Position numbers and translations under genes: made by a program
Notes under the pieces: generated by a model
What the model saw: only the letters and a program-made list of their open reading frames with translations
Told to the model about the DNA's origin: nothing
Database searches by the model: none
Origin: Tigriopus japonicus
Lineage: Eukaryota; Arthropoda; Copepoda; Harpacticoida; Harpacticidae
Assembly: GCA_010645155.1 (NCBI GenBank)
Contig: JAAGOF010000300.1
Coordinates: 1,051,043-1,115,042 of the forward strand
Direction: 5' to 3'
DNA length: 64,000 nucleotides
Shown here: piece after piece, positions 19,901-33,535 of the stretch
Position numbering within the stretch: position 1 is the stretch's first letter
How the letters are laid out: the number at the start of each line of letters is the position of its first letter

Positions 19901-22900
19901 AAACAAACGAATAATCGCTTTCTATGATTGCATATGCATGACTTATCATCATTAAAAGGCGCAACGTAACCAAAGTATTACTCGCAAAAAGACAAATTCT
20001 ACGTAAAGCGAAAAATTATAATTAATGAAAATAGACTTTTCAGTTTAGAGGTTTGTAGACAACACAAGTCAATCAAGATTTACTAAGCAACTTGGTTTTT
20101 AAAGTGCTTCATTTTTTTGTACATTTGATGTGGGTTTTGAACAATCTAGACAGGGGTGATTTTGGAAGTCTCAGATCTTCATTTTTTTATTCAGCTTCCT
20201 GACTCGCTAATTGAGAGCCTAAAAATAAATCCCTTTAACAACCACGTTATATTTTATGGTCTCTGCGTTAAATTGACACATCAAGATAGAAAAAGCCCCT
20301 TGAACGACCATGAACCTTTCAATTGGCCTCCAAACAAAGCGAATGACTAGCAAATTACAAAGGATGTCCATCCATAAAAGTGGTTTCTCAAGCACTAATC
20401 AATAGCAATAACGATCAATGTTGACCTTTGGCCTTATCGAGAGATGCGGACAAACATGGAGCCACAAAATGAAAGAACAAAAGGACCAGGAAAAAGGCGA
20501 AATTGGCTAAAAACGTAAGTACCTTGCCTGATAAATGATAATGAAATGCATATCTGATTCACTTTATTTTATGTAAAACTACGTTCATTAGAAAGGGACT
20601 AAGAGGCTTACTTTGGGCCAAGAAATGTCCTTCTACGTCTTTGTTTTGAATGTTAGGGCAAAGAGAAAGGCGAGCAATGGAACGGTCTTTTTGCCACTTT
20701 ATGGCAATGGACTCTGTGTATGCTTTATCTTGGCAAATAAAAAAGGCGTGCACAGCTCCCTATGCGAAACATGTGTTGCATTGGATCAAATGGGACACAT
20801 TTGTAATCCAGCTGTACGCAAGATAAAATGACTTTTTGCATCCTCATGTCAGATATACCGCGTGCTTGATGAATCCGCTTTTAGCTTTGATCAAGAGGCA
20901 AATGTGGTCCTTTGATCTTTACAAAGTAACTTCGTTAGACTTCTGCAGAGATTCTTTTTGTAACATTGCCGAAGGAACTAAGGGCCAAAATTTGGAATCT
21001 TTCACTTTAGACCATTGCAATGTACAGTAGAAATAGAATCTAAAAAATAATACAAAACGAATGATAATGTGTTGAGTTTAGTCTAATTAGTTTGGTTTAA
21101 CTCAATATAGGTAAAATTTCTCACTGTTGATTTTGCTTTTGTCACTTAAGTTTTTGAAAAAACAATTATGAAAATACACTTTTGAAAACTTGCATGTATT
21201 AGAAAAATTATCCATTTTTTATACGCCATGACATGACCAAGAGTCGCAATAAACATTAATAATAATTAGAAAAAGGATTGTCTCTTCATGCTCGTAGATA
21301 GTCTAGTCCAACTAAATTGTTTAACACTTCAAGATTTCAAGTAAAAGTCTTAATTGTTTGTTGCCTAGGCCCATCTTTGGTCAAGGCGCATGCTTCTTGA
21401 CGAATATGAGAAGGTCTGATAAATTTGCATATTCTTGTATTTGAATTGCAAAACTTGGAGATGGGCTATCCGGAGCTTGTCTACAAAAATCTATCTATCA
21501 CATTTCAAACACCCAAGGTACATTGCTTAAAGGAATGGACCCAGAAACAACCTTTGAACGAAGTCACAGATTCGAAGAGCAAAACTGACGGTGTGACGAA
21601 AAACCACAACCCTCCGGAACATATTGTTTTTGAGGTGCCAAATACCGATGGACCAAAACCAATCTGTTGGTCGATGGCCTAAGGTGATCTTTTAGGAAGA
21701 AAAACAGAGAAAGATGAAGGGAAAACTTGGATTCCATCTCCGTTTTGGTCGAGACCAAGATCACTATCAGACGTTGCACTCAGACCAAAATGAAGTCTTG
21801 ACTTGGTTTCAAAACATCTGAAGAGCATAGACACGGAGCGGCCTAATCCAATTTAAAATGTTCCTTAAAAGTTTGACTCCATTAGGCAACGTGGGTGTTT
21901 TAACATGGGAAAGAAAAGTACGGGTTTTTCAGTTTCCAAGACGAACAAGAATGATGTCTCTGATGGGACAAGAACATTTCCTGAAGCGAGGGTGCTCTCT
22001 AAATGGTTTTCTGGAGCAATGAGAACTTCAACGTTCTCAATCAACTAAAATCGTTCATTTTCATCTTAGAAGAATCATGTATCAAGGCCCTTCCCGACTT
22101 CAAGGACACATCCAAGGTTCAAGAGAATATCAGCCAATATGTAATGCATAGGTAATTACAACACTCCAAAACTGGCTTCAAGTTGACCTTTTCCAATGTC
22201 ATTTGTTCCTGTTATTGTGCAATCACCATGTGGGACAAAAAGATTTGTCTTTGTCGCATTTCGAGCATGCTCATTTTTCGACAAATGTAGCCTATCAAAT
22301 GGTTGCTTCCATGTATTCACGATCATACTAGAGTACCAAGAAAGTTGTCCGCCTCTTAAACGTAGAAATAATGTCCATCATCTATTTCCCTTGAGTAGCA
22401 CCTCCATCCACATCCAATACTCAAAACGCAGTTTCGGTCTTGGAATGGAACTTCCAATCTCGCTTCCAAACGCCCACGAACAAAGCGTGATCTTCTCATG
22501 AAGAAAATCCAAGAAGAACGAACTCGTAGAGATTTCCTTTGTGACCAGAAAGGTAAAGCCGCTTTAAGTAATGGCCTTGAGTTCGAAGGTTGAATTGTAA
22601 AGATATGTGGGAAAGAACTGCGGAAGATCAAAAGCTCTTGATTTGGGTTTAACGAAAATAAAACCAGTTTGTGAATGGTTTAAAGAAAGTTGATCCTGCA
22701 TCTGAAGGAGGTCTTGGTGAACGAAAATTGAAATGATTCGACACTTCTTATGAAATCCGGAAGATTATAAATCAGGTCCACTGTCAGGTTCTTTAACACA
22801 TCTTCAAAAGATATGGAATTCAATGCAAGATATTCTCTAAAAAGCAAGTTTATTTCAAATACCAATTGAATTCAAATCGAGTTTGATGAACCAGCATTAT

Positions 22901-23338
22901 CCCTAATCATCTGTGTCATTTTCAGACATGCTCGTATTTGTTCTGAATGGAAAACAGTTTTTCATGCTTTTTTCCATTTTTCGCTTTTCATTTTCTTGCT
23001 TTCTCTTTTTAATTATTCACATAATAATTATGATCGGAAACATTGGAATTGCAAGCTTTTAAGTTAAACATAGTTACTTTATTTTTCCCAAACGATCTCG
23101 TGAAGCTTCAAAAATGAAATGGAAACCCTGCGGTTTTTTTGAAATTTGAACTCTATGTTGATTTAAATGTTCTTTGGTGTTTTGGTGTCTTAGTTCAGTA
23201 ATAAGCTTAGCAGAATAATTAGAATATTTAGCTCCAAAAATCTCTGGAGCTACAAAATTTCAAGGTATAAACAATCAATAATCATAAATATGTTCCTTTT
23301 GTAATTAAAGCCTTTTGACACTGCGGTGCTTGTAGTTG
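16936..23338. other. Long intergenic stretch with one gap
   Basis: About 6.4 kb of AT-rich DNA in which I support no gene. Frames such as 17937-18293 and 21425-21682 have no family resemblance or splice context. A short palindromic motif (GAGCTCTATAATAAAAGGGCTC) at about 19188-19209 resembles the end of the MITE at 32830-33194. Confidence 0.45.
18909..19001. other. Assembly gap (93 N)
   Basis: A run of N. The frame spanning it is not meaningful. Confidence 0.99.
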
Positions 23339-23345
23339 GGTAAAC

Positions 23346-23634
23346 TAGAGGGCTAACAGAGAAATGACCCTCCAAAAGTATTCATGAGTCACAAAGGCCT
23401 GCACTGTCTGTGCAATGGGATTTGACATTGAACACGCTAAGTTACATGATTCACAACCCTAACTTGCGTTTTCAGAGAGTGAGTGGCAAAATTGCTCATT
23501 CAACTGCTTTGGTCAAACAAGAGCAATGCATGATGAATCAAGTCACTTGACACCCTTACTGCTGGATCAATGAAGTGTGTCAAAACAAATCTCCACTGAA
23601 TGTACTGGAGTGACATTTCTCTGTTAGCCCTCTA
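23346..23634. mobile_element. hAT-like MITE with 22-bp perfect termini
   Basis: The left end TAGAGGGCTAACAGAGAAAT and the right end ATTTCTCTGTTAGCCCTCTA are perfect inverted repeats. Flanks are GGTAAAC (23339-23345) and GGTAAAAC (23635-23642), an 8-bp duplication with one base lost. The element is 289 bp with no coding content. The TAGAGGG start and 8-bp duplication fit the hAT superfamily. Confidence 0.85.
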
Positions 23635-23642
23635 GGTAAAAC

Positions 23643-26600
23643 TACACGTGGAATGTTTGCTACTCAGCTCTGTCGTAATCAAATCTTGCCAAAGAGGAAA
23701 ACTAGAAGAGAGCAGAATCATGTTTGATGTCATAAATCACAAAATCCTGTCGAGTTTTTGTATATTGGGTCTATCACTTTTATCTCTCTTTATTGCTGAG
23801 GCACCCTACCATACGGTTCTGGCACTGCAGTAAAGCAATACCAATTCATTACAATCTAATTATCTTGTCTCGACAAACGTTCAAATAAGAAGAAGTGGAG
23901 AATGGAAGTGTTTTCTAAAAAGGATTCATAGAATGCTCTCCTACTTTCAAATCAAAGAGAAATGTTCGCCTTCGTAAAACTATGCAAAGCATTTAAACGT
24001 AATATAGGAATTCCTGTCGTGCCTGAGTCCCATTGAGTATTCTTCCATTTCACAGGATGTTTATTCTCTGGAAGTTTTTGCCTACTCTGAGAATGGGATT
24101 AACGACAAAAGCACGCTCCCTATTATTGGTACGAAAGCTTGTTTGAACAACGATCAGTGTCTCTGCAAAACGTTCTTTGCAGATTAGACGAATCCCTTTG
24201 AACGTCTTTCATAGGGCAAACAATTGGATCTTTTGTAAAAATACAAGATGCTCAGAGAAAGTCATTTGCGTACGGCTTTTGAGCTTAATTAGACAACTAT
24301 CTTGTGGCTTCTTCGCATTATTGGTGCATTGTTGTACTGGACTGGGATCTTTTTTCAGCTAGTCCGTTCAACACAGACATTTCAGCTTTCACCTCAATAT
24401 TAATTGGATTTTTCTTGAGACATGAGACCAACTCTTATATTGAATTAACTTTATTGGAATGATATTGGGTACCTTATTGGAGAGAAAAGCCAAGGATCGG
24501 ATGTTACTGCGCACTTTGAAAGTCTACAATTCATTCTTTCTCTTTGATGCTGCTAACCAACTAAGCCTGTGGAATGACTTGAAAGTTTCTTCAATATCCA
24601 AGTTTGAATAACTGTTCCACGATCTATAGATTATTGGTCCAAAATTATGCTAAAAAGAAATCCGAACTTGTTGATCTGATAACTTAGTATGTTGACCAAG
24701 GAAAATCTATCCTTTTTCAAACTCCGGAAATTGGAAACTCTCGCTCGAAATCTTAGCTTCGCCATTAATTCGTTTTAATTTTAATCAAGAGGGCCTTTAT
24801 CTCGTTTCCTTGCGCCTCTCAAAGACTATTTTTTCTTTGCTTAATCTCTGTTCTTGCGAACAATCCAGATGTATTCCATGTAGTAGGTAATAACTTTTGT
24901 CATAACCTTGGTGATGCTCGAGCGGTTCTTTTGCCTCCATTGAATTGCACGATGTACATCTAAACATGTATTCTAGAATAAATACCAAAAAAAGAGCCAC
25001 AATGTCAGAGATTGACATCCACAACAAAAGAATAGAAAAAAAGTTCTACACAATATCATACCCTCTCAAGACAGAGACTTCCACCGAGACTGTGCCTGAC
25101 TTGAATCGTTGAGTAAGCCATTTGGATCAAATGAGTTCCATTATGGTGTGAGTCATTTCACATGGCGTCTGGTTTCTCGTACCATCATTTTAGGGTCTTA
25201 GAAAGCCTCTACTTATGTAAGGGAACAAAGTACTTCTTTGTACAGAATGGTTATAAAGAGGGAAACTGCTACTTAAGAAAACTTCCAGTTTCATCTCGAT
25301 CCGATTAGCGAAGAAGACCGCCTTTGAAGAGCAAATCCAAAGGATCTTGCGTTGTTTTCACTTCTTGGGAATCACTTGTATGTTCGAGATGGATTTGGCC
25401 ATCAAAGTCTAACACCACCATCGGTTTTTTTTTCCACGGAATTGCAATCAGGTTATCCTCTCTGGTTGTCAAGTCATGTTACTAAGGCTCTATTTTGTAA
25501 TTATTTGCACACTTGGGTTATAAAAGGCCACATAACCCTCGGCAAACACCCCTATAATTTTCTACGCCTTTGACATGAAAATCGTTCTTTGTGGACCGAA
25601 AGTAACAAATATCCAACTTTTTGTTTGAAACGGGTTTTGCGCAGGGGTTAATTTAGCGGAAAAGTAAAAGGATAACAAAGGTCACTCTTAATCCCGGATA
25701 AAAGTCAATCTTTTGACTAAAAAATGCGAGCAAAAACTGGATTAGAAAACTAATTGACCTTCAATGTAAAGTTCTTTAGGTGAAATAACTGCGACTGCAA
25801 AAACAGACAACTCGAAATCAAACAGCGTGAGACACACGCGTCAGTTATACAAAAAAGTTAGATTTATAATGGGTTTACAAAACATGAATTAAATCCGATT
25901 GCATTAATGCTGCAGTTAAATAATATTCAATTGCATTGCAACTGTCTTTTGCAACTTTTTTCCAGTATATGGTTTTAGATATTGTAAAAACGAAAAAGGC
26001 TCCCATTTCTTCCTCTTAATCGTGACTTGACTTTAATTATTTCAATTTCAGCATGGGGGTTTATTTTCCAATGAGATTGTAATTGAAAAAAGGGGATCCA
26101 AATCTGCTGAAACGCATGATCCAGAATTTTGATGTATGTGAATATTTTTTTTTTTGTTTGTTTATTTATTTAGGGACTCGTTCGTTTGGGTTAAATGTAT
26201 TTAGTTTACATGTGTAAAAGAAAGTGTCAATAACATTGGTTGAGATAATTTGAAATTAAATAAGTATTATGTCGGAACAATCACAACTTTCACGTCATTA
26301 ATTCGCTTCAATTATACCTATAATGATTTACTTTGAGCTAAACGTAAAGCGAAATGGCAAAGCATGAAAATATAGAGTGCACAACCTGGAAAGAAAACCT
26401 ACTTTTTATTTAAAGACGCTAATTATTCCAAGAGTCTCATAATTCTAGAGGTTTCCCTTTCCAAAACTGTTATGGATTTTTCTGCTTACAAAAACAACGA
26501 ATTTTTGCGCTTTAATTAAAATCGCTACACAAACAGAGGACTTTCGATGCTAATATTTCAAAATTAAGTCAGTTCAGGTGAAAGTGAAATGGAAAAGAGA

Positions 26601-29600
26601 AAATGTTTCTCTCAACCCAGTTCTCAACAAAAACGTGGTTCATTACGAACCCGTCTTAGTCATAGGGGAAGAGATAATTGAACATAAAACACACCTGGTG
26701 ACCCATTTGGCTCACCTGATGGTCTTTTGTCTTGCGTACATGTGAAATTGAAACGAGCTTTTGGTCGAGGTTTCTTGAAGGACGGACACCCTTAATGTAC
26801 TCTTGGCACTCCGATCCCGAGTGATTGATCCATTGGAAAGTCTTAGTCGAGCATCACATGAAAGCAAGCTTCCAATGGCACATCAATCTTTGAAGAGTCC
26901 CTCGACCATTCGATCGATTTCCGACCCAAGTTTGAACATTGAGATTTCAAGTGAGTTGTGAGTACGAGTATATTAGGAACGTCACTCAAACTGTTTTCCA
27001 GAGTTTCATGAACGCCTCGACAGTGGACTAACACCCAAAGATCCAGCAGATTCTCTCTCTGATTTTAATTTATATTCCTCAAGATATTCATACACCTCTT
27101 CCATAAAAAAAATTTCAATTCAACTGCACGTTGTCTAACACATTTAATTGATTTGTCTTGTGTCGAAAAACGTTGGATTCATTTAAGAAGTTTCCATTTG
27201 CAACCTTTGCATGCCCTCCAGTATCCAGTGGTTCTCAGTAGTTTGCGGTCATAGAGGTTGATAGAGTAGAGATCCTAGAGCAGGCCGGTCATGAAATTTC
27301 ATTGTGGGCAGCAAGGGACATTTATCATCAGCGACTAGTTGAAACTTGCCCAGGCAAAAGGCAAATTTTTGAAACACTTGTGGTTTTCAGCATCTTGTCT
27401 TCTCCCAAAGTACACTAAGGTGCTCAATGAAGATGATTTTCAACAATTGGCAGGCATTAATTTGCACATTCATTGGATTGGATTTGGCATTGAAAATGTG
27501 TCTTCCGCTCTTTCTATTGTACCATGATCTTCCACTTGTTTGGGCAAGCTTTTTACGATATTCTTTGGAAATATTTGCCTTTTCACGCAACCTCTGACCA
27601 GTTCCAGCAGTAAACAAGGCAGTCAAAATTACAACAGCGGCCTCTCTCTATAACTCTCTGTTTGTGCCCCAATTGGTTTCTCAAAGTCGTGGATCGGCAG
27701 TCAAACTTTGCTCTGGCCTTGAAGTACAAAGTCTGTTGGGCGGAGATGCTCAAGAGCAATATGGTGCCTCAACTTTAGGCAATAGATCGTAAACTAACTC
27801 AGCTTTGGTGTCAACAAACGTCTCGTTGGACAAGTAGGGAGAAAGTGGGACTGACTAAAATGAACTAAGGGATTCATCCTCGTTCTCAAGATTTATGGGG
27901 CTACTGTTTGAAATCCTCGTTACTGCAATCGCATGACAACGTAGTAGTATGCACTACGAGGATTCTCTGGCCCAGGTGCCGGATAAAAGCCATTACTTCT
28001 GGATATAAATCCAATGTCGGACAATTGTGCATTTGGTCGCTCTCCCACAAATTGCACGCACTTCGCTTCAAAATGTGCCAGAATACAGTGGAAAGGGTTC
28101 CATAGATTACCTGACATAAAGAGCACTGGACCAAGGATGAAGCGGGTTTTTTCGCCTTTCTTCGCATGAATTGGTCTAGGGATCAAGATGTCTTGGCAGA
28201 AGGAAATCTCATGAAACTTTAGTCTAGTGTGAGTAAGATCCCATTTGTGAGGTCATTTCCAGAGGATGACGTTAGCACCCAAGTCGCAACTTTGGTTGGG
28301 AAAATGCTTTGCTTTGGACAAAACTTAATCCACCCATTTGTGACCAAATGTATGTATTGTGGGGATTATTTCAGAAAAAGGGGAACATTTTTTTGTTTGG
28401 CGTGACTGAAGAATACAAGTTTCCACAAATGAAGCTCTAGAGGAAACAATGCTCATGCAAGCAGCTTGTTTTCGCAACAAGCAACGTTTGAATTGCTCAT
28501 CAGCTATAATTATAGACAAAACGGCCTCCTTTTGTAGCCAATGACTACTGTTCTGAGAAGCACCAAGTTTCCTCGACGCCAACGAGAAATTCAAGAAAGT
28601 TCGAAATTCTGAAAAGCACAACGTACCGATGGTTATGTTTTTTTTATTGTTTCTACATTCAAGAAAGATGATATAAGTCAACTTGAGGATGGTGAGTTTA
28701 GCAAAAGATACAAAAACACCACAAACCTATAGTAGTTTCAACACAAAATTGGATTAAATATGGGTAGACTATTCTTATGAAATTTTGATTGCGACAAAAA
28801 TCAATAATAGAAAGTTACCCTTCAAGATCAATCTTATCCTGTTAAGCAAATGGAGTATGAGAAATGAGCTGCCACATGTAAACATTGAAATATGCTAAAG
28901 ACAAAATTTTGAACACAGGGGGCGCTTCATTTTCAATACATCAAGTGCTAATCTTCCGGATTTTGGACCCATTTAAACATCGTTCCATTGTTGGCAAATG
29001 ATCCACTCCACCTTTGAGCATCGCAAGTTTCAATGAATGATAGAAACTGAGTAAAATATAAAATCCAAGCATCATTCACCAGGGTGAATGGATTGATGGA
29101 TTTTTCTTTCCATTTACCCCACAAACCCCAAAAACGACGATATTTGTTGTGATGACTTTATACAAACATGAGCCATTACGAAAAGGGAAGCATTGCTTAC
29201 TCATGCACCCATCGAAGAGAGCTCTTCAAAACATGAAAAGATGCCCATAAAATGAGTCGGTCCAACACTTGTTTGAAAACAAACAACCATGATTTTGCTC
29301 GCTTTTATTAAGTAATTGCCTATAGAATGAAAAGCCCGCTTTTTTCGCACACTGCGGAATATTTGCCGCATCACTATTTACTAGCCTTCCAGAAACGTTT
29401 GGAATGTTTGTGCGTTCCAGTATTCTTTTTTACTATAATTCTCTTTGAGAGATTGATTTCCACGCATGAGAAATCGAGTGATCGATCTCCAACCGGATAT
29501 AAGACAACTGGAACGATCACCATGAATACATGAATTGGGATCCTTCATGCCTAACTCCAATGATGTAACGTGTGAAACAACAACTCACTACACGGAAAGC

Positions 29601-30148
29601 CTTTTTTGGTTAATGCCAGTTGCCCTTCATTCTAATTTAGATGGAAGGCAAATATTTGCTTATTCGGAGCTCAAATGAGTTTGGACTGTGAATGTCAGGT
29701 TCATCCAACTTGTACCTAACACACTCGAGGATGAGGAATATCAATGCCTCGTTTGTCCAACAGTCACACGTATCTTGATTTTTAATGAGGTTATTTTCAT
29801 TCCGTATCTTTTTAGGTTTAAAATAGATAATTTAGTTATTCAATGTTTTGATACTTTAATTTACATTTTATAAATCATGTGAGAAAGGAATTGCAAGGTA
29901 CATAAAATGAAGCTTGCACTTGCTATTTGATGCCCTGAAAAGCGTGAAACGAAACACTCGAGTACGTAAAAAGGGCTAACCACTTGAACTGCAATGGTTA
30001 TAGAGAGTTGTACTCTCTAAAAGTCCAAAATTGCTTTTAAACATTCACTACTGCTGCTGCTGACATCGAGTGAAGTGGTCTATGATATAAATTTGTCTTT
30101 GAATACGTGGCGAAAAGTGGGAAACGTTAAAGATTTCAAAGACATTCA
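23643..30148. other. Long intergenic stretch
   Basis: About 6.5 kb without a supportable gene, RNA or clear repeat. The open frames (for example 24797-25027, 27901-28167 and 28325-28681) are short and lack family resemblance. Confidence 0.45.
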
Positions 30149-30156
30149 TTCTAACC

Positions 30157-30382
30157 CAGGGGTAGGCAATCGTGGGGCCGTGGCCCATATGAGGGCCCAA
30201 GGGTTGTTTTTGGTGGGCCCAGGAGCTATGAGAAAAGTCCAAAATAGTGGGCCTGTGAGACATTTATAGCACTTTGACCGTTAATTTTGGGCCCTGAACT
30301 TATCAACGCCTGTTTTGTGGGCACTTGATAATATGCAATTAGATTTGGTGGGCCTTGACCCAAAAGTGGTTGCCGACCGCTG
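30157..30382. mobile_element. hAT-like MITE (226 bp)
   Basis: Exact 8-bp target duplications TTCTAACC flank it (30149-30156 and 30383-30390). The termini read inward as CAGGGGTAGGCAATCGTGG and CAGCGGTCGGCAACCACTT, the classic hAT CAGNGGT-GGCAA style. The interior repeats GGGCC and GTGGGCC motifs several times, giving it much higher GC than its surroundings. Confidence 0.92.
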
Positions 30383-30390
30383 TTCTAACC

Positions 30391-31061
30391 CGTTCGCTAA
30401 AGTAGAAATGCAATGAATGTTTCTATTAGAATAAAGACGAGAATAACCTCGATTTCTTAGCTTAGTATATGTTGATTTAGATTTTAACTCTTACCATAAT
30501 TAACATATTCGAAACAAATCGAGTAAAAAGACTGCAACACTTCCAAATTTGTACCCATAAATACATCACAAAAGTGTTTATTGTAATTCTTTTCGTCTGA
30601 AAACCAGTACCTGTACCAGAAATCTATGGGTTTGATAGTTTTCTTACATATTTTTGAAAAGAGAAGCCATCAACCAAAAACAGTCAAAAGCTGATTGCAA
30701 CATTTAAATCAACCTCTATGCGGTGCACAAAGCCAATGGCAAATGACATGTCATTGGCCTTGAAAGGGCCTGCAAAATATCCAAGGCTCATTGGCCATGT
30801 TTGTGGCATCGTTTGGCCTGTTTCATGTGAGCGAAACCGTTCAAAAGCCCATTTGTTTCTTGGAACATTAAGCAAGCACTACTCGACTCATAAATCAGAA
30901 ACACCACTTCCTTTATAGTGGTTCGTGGGCTCAAGCAAGTCGAAGGAATTCCCTTAGGCTATTTTGGAACCAAGCTTCTCTCTCGATTGGTTCCAGCCTT
31001 CACTTCTCAACCTTCGGTTGGCATCCTTGTCAAATGTAAGAGCTCATTCCTTTGAACGTAC
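30391..31061. other. Intergenic DNA, nothing recognised
   Basis: AT-rich with no supported feature. Confidence 0.45.
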
Positions 31062-31460
31062 CTTTGGCCATTTGAGACATATCAAAATTGGGCAAAGTGG
31101 TTTCGACCAATGTTCCAAGGATTCAATTAAGAAATTCGCTCTGTTCAACTCCATTTAGCAAGACTTGCTGCTAATTTCTTAATAGAAATGAAGACTAAAA
31201 AGGCCTCAAATAAACCTAACATGGCCAAAGGTTAGCACCGAAGCTCGTATCGAAACGCTAACTTGTACATTTGTCCATTTGAGAACATTACAAAAGTGGT
31301 TTTGACCAATGTGCCAAGGATTGAATTTAGAAATTTGCTCAGTTCAATTTCATTTGGAAAGGCTTATTGCCAATTTCTTGATAGAAATGAAGACCATAGA
31401 GGCCTCAACCAAACCTAATAAGGCCAAAGGTTGGAGCCAAAAGTCGTGTCGAAACTGAAG
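31062..31460. repeat. Tandem duplication of a ~200-bp unit
   Basis: The second half (about 31262-31460) repeats the first (about 31062-31261) with roughly 15% difference by eye. Shared blocks in the same order are CCATTTGAGA, AAAGTGGTTT, GACCAATGT-CCAAGGATT, AGAAATGAAGAC, GGCCTCAA and GGCCAAAGGTT. No coding potential was recognised. Confidence 0.75.
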
Positions 31461-32829
31461 GCTCTTTGATCGATCCCTGCCAAACGTTTAGCTCGCAATT
31501 TATCTCCAAGAGTGATGGGTTCTCCCCAAAAACTCGAGCAATAGAAGGTGGTCCAATTCATTACATTTAATTGAATTCAAAAGCTAAGCTCGTTCAAAGG
31601 TAAAGGAACAAAGCAAATAACACCATCGTTGGAATTGGTGTTTCAAACCAAGATAATTCCTTCTTAGGAAGTGAACATTTAAACAGATGAACAATGCANN
31701 NNNACAACATTTAAATTGCCTATGCAAACTGATTGTTCGGGAAAAAGCACAAAAAATGAACCACCATTGCAACAAATCATCCTTTGCTTGGCTTAACATG
31801 TCTGGATCATTGCCACAAAATCCCATAACTTTTGAGTTAGTTCCTCTCTCAAATGTTTACTTCCACCATAAACTGGATTTACTCGAATCCTAAATTGTTT
31901 CAAAACTTTTGCGCTTCTGAACTTGAAAATCCGTTGAATTAATGTTTTACTCGTTCCTACAAGAATCTATGACATACCAATTTTGTTTATTTGTCAACCC
32001 ATGACTTGTTTCGGGCCAAACTGTTTTTTGTTGTTCCTAACGTGGCGTTATTTATAAATGAAAATGCGCGGAGGAAGAGGAAGAAGCTTCCATATTTTAT
32101 TAGAATAGACTTCAAGGAATAGAAAAGTAACTGTTCCAACGTTGGCGATGTCTAACTTTTGCTTGGTTGAAGCACCAAAAGTCTCGAAAACGTGTGTGCG
32201 AACTTCTGTTTTACCTGAAGCCAAGTTTTAAAAAGCCAAGTAGTTTACGGGGGAACTTATTACAGGAACTGCGCTTCTGAAGACCAAAAGTTTTGGCGAA
32301 GCCTCCTTCAAGGTATGTACGTCGTCGCATAAATGCATATGAAGTACTTGAAGCACGTTTTCATCCAGCCTCATATTTATGATGCTCTTAGGCATGAGAA
32401 TGTCTCATCAAATACTCTCTAAAACCCTTGAGACTGATTTGAGGACTTTAAGCGGCCAATTAGATCACTTTCTTCGGAGAACAACGCAAAGGCAAACTAC
32501 GACGCACACAGTTGACGTCAAACCTTTTTGACCCTAAAACTAATCGAATTTTAGAACCAAAGACCTCTATAGAGGCTGTTAGTGATTCCAACAAATACCA
32601 AGACCAAGACGAGTTTTAGCATGTGCTTTGAAATCCAGTTTTAAATAAATGTAACGTGTTTTTCGATCAAATTTGACAACCCTGGGAGTGAGTAAAAAAT
32701 AATAAATAAAATAAAACCTTTACTTTTAAGACAAACATGAGAAGGCATGATAGTTCCCATTTTAAGAAGTATTTTTATGTAGTTTTTGAAGCTAGGCAGG
32801 GAAAATATGCAAGTTTGATTAGAGCACTA
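31461..32829. other. Intergenic DNA with a 5-base gap
   Basis: AT-rich with no gene recognised. Five N lie at 31699-31703. Confidence 0.45.
31699..31703. other. Assembly gap (5 N)
   Basis: Five undetermined bases. Confidence 0.99.
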
Positions 32830-33194
32830 TATCAAAGGAGTACGGTCATCTGGTAGATTTCATGCGGCAACAGCTTGTACTTCCCATGATGCCCATTTAT
32901 TTTAAAATCGAAACGGTCAACCCTCACTTTTAGACAAGCTAAAGTGACACAAATACTGATTGGAGATTGATAGGTAAAATATCTTTAAGATTGACATTAA
33001 AAGCTTAATTCGTAAGGAATTTCAGGTATTAACCATGAAGAAATTTATCTTCAAACTCTTGAAGTTTCATTAAGAGTCTCAAAAAATGTTGTATGAACGT
33101 TGGTATCTTCAAGCATAAATTTTTCATGGTAAGTGTGAGCTGTTGCCGCATGAAATCCACTAGATAGTGGACTTTATGACCGTACTCTTTTTTA
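32830..33194. mobile_element. MITE with ~65-bp inverted repeats
   Basis: The arms (about 32830-32893 and 33118-33194) mirror each other: GAGTACGGTCAT, GTAGATTTCATGCGGCAACA and TACCATG-type blocks face their complements. Termini are TATCAAAGGAGTACGG and TATAAAAAAGAGTACGG, each next to a TA dinucleotide, which suggests a TA target. There is no transposase. Confidence 0.75.
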
Positions 33195-33407
33195 TAGCGT
33201 TCTAGGGTTGATGTTTCTCAATCCTTTTTGAAGGTACTTTAACCTAATTTTAGTTTTTATCGCTAAAGTCATGTTTTTGAAACATGATACAACTTTTCCA
33301 CTAAAAAACTGTCTTCTACCGAAAAAATGAGTAACAAGCAGTGGAAACCGTATCTTCACAATTGATTTTATGCAAACAAATATGTAGGAGGTGATCCTCT
33401 AATAGCA

Positions 33408-33535
33408 TTTCAGGTAGGATTGGACAAATTTTTAGATACTATCCCTGATCATCCCACTATTCAAGGGTTGTCCAAATCTGCCAATAACAACTCGTTGGTA
33501 GACCAAATATCACATAAATGTTGATTTTATGCAGT
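33408..33535 (-). repeat. Dispersed repeat copy 2 of 3
   Basis: On the reverse strand it matches 3436-3555 over the same core (TTGGCAGATTTGGACAACCC, AATAGTGGGATGATCA, AAAAATTTGTCCAATCCTACC) and upstream through AACATTTATGTG and ACCAACGAGTTG. It starts about 215 bp from the MITE at 32830-33194. Confidence 0.7.
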
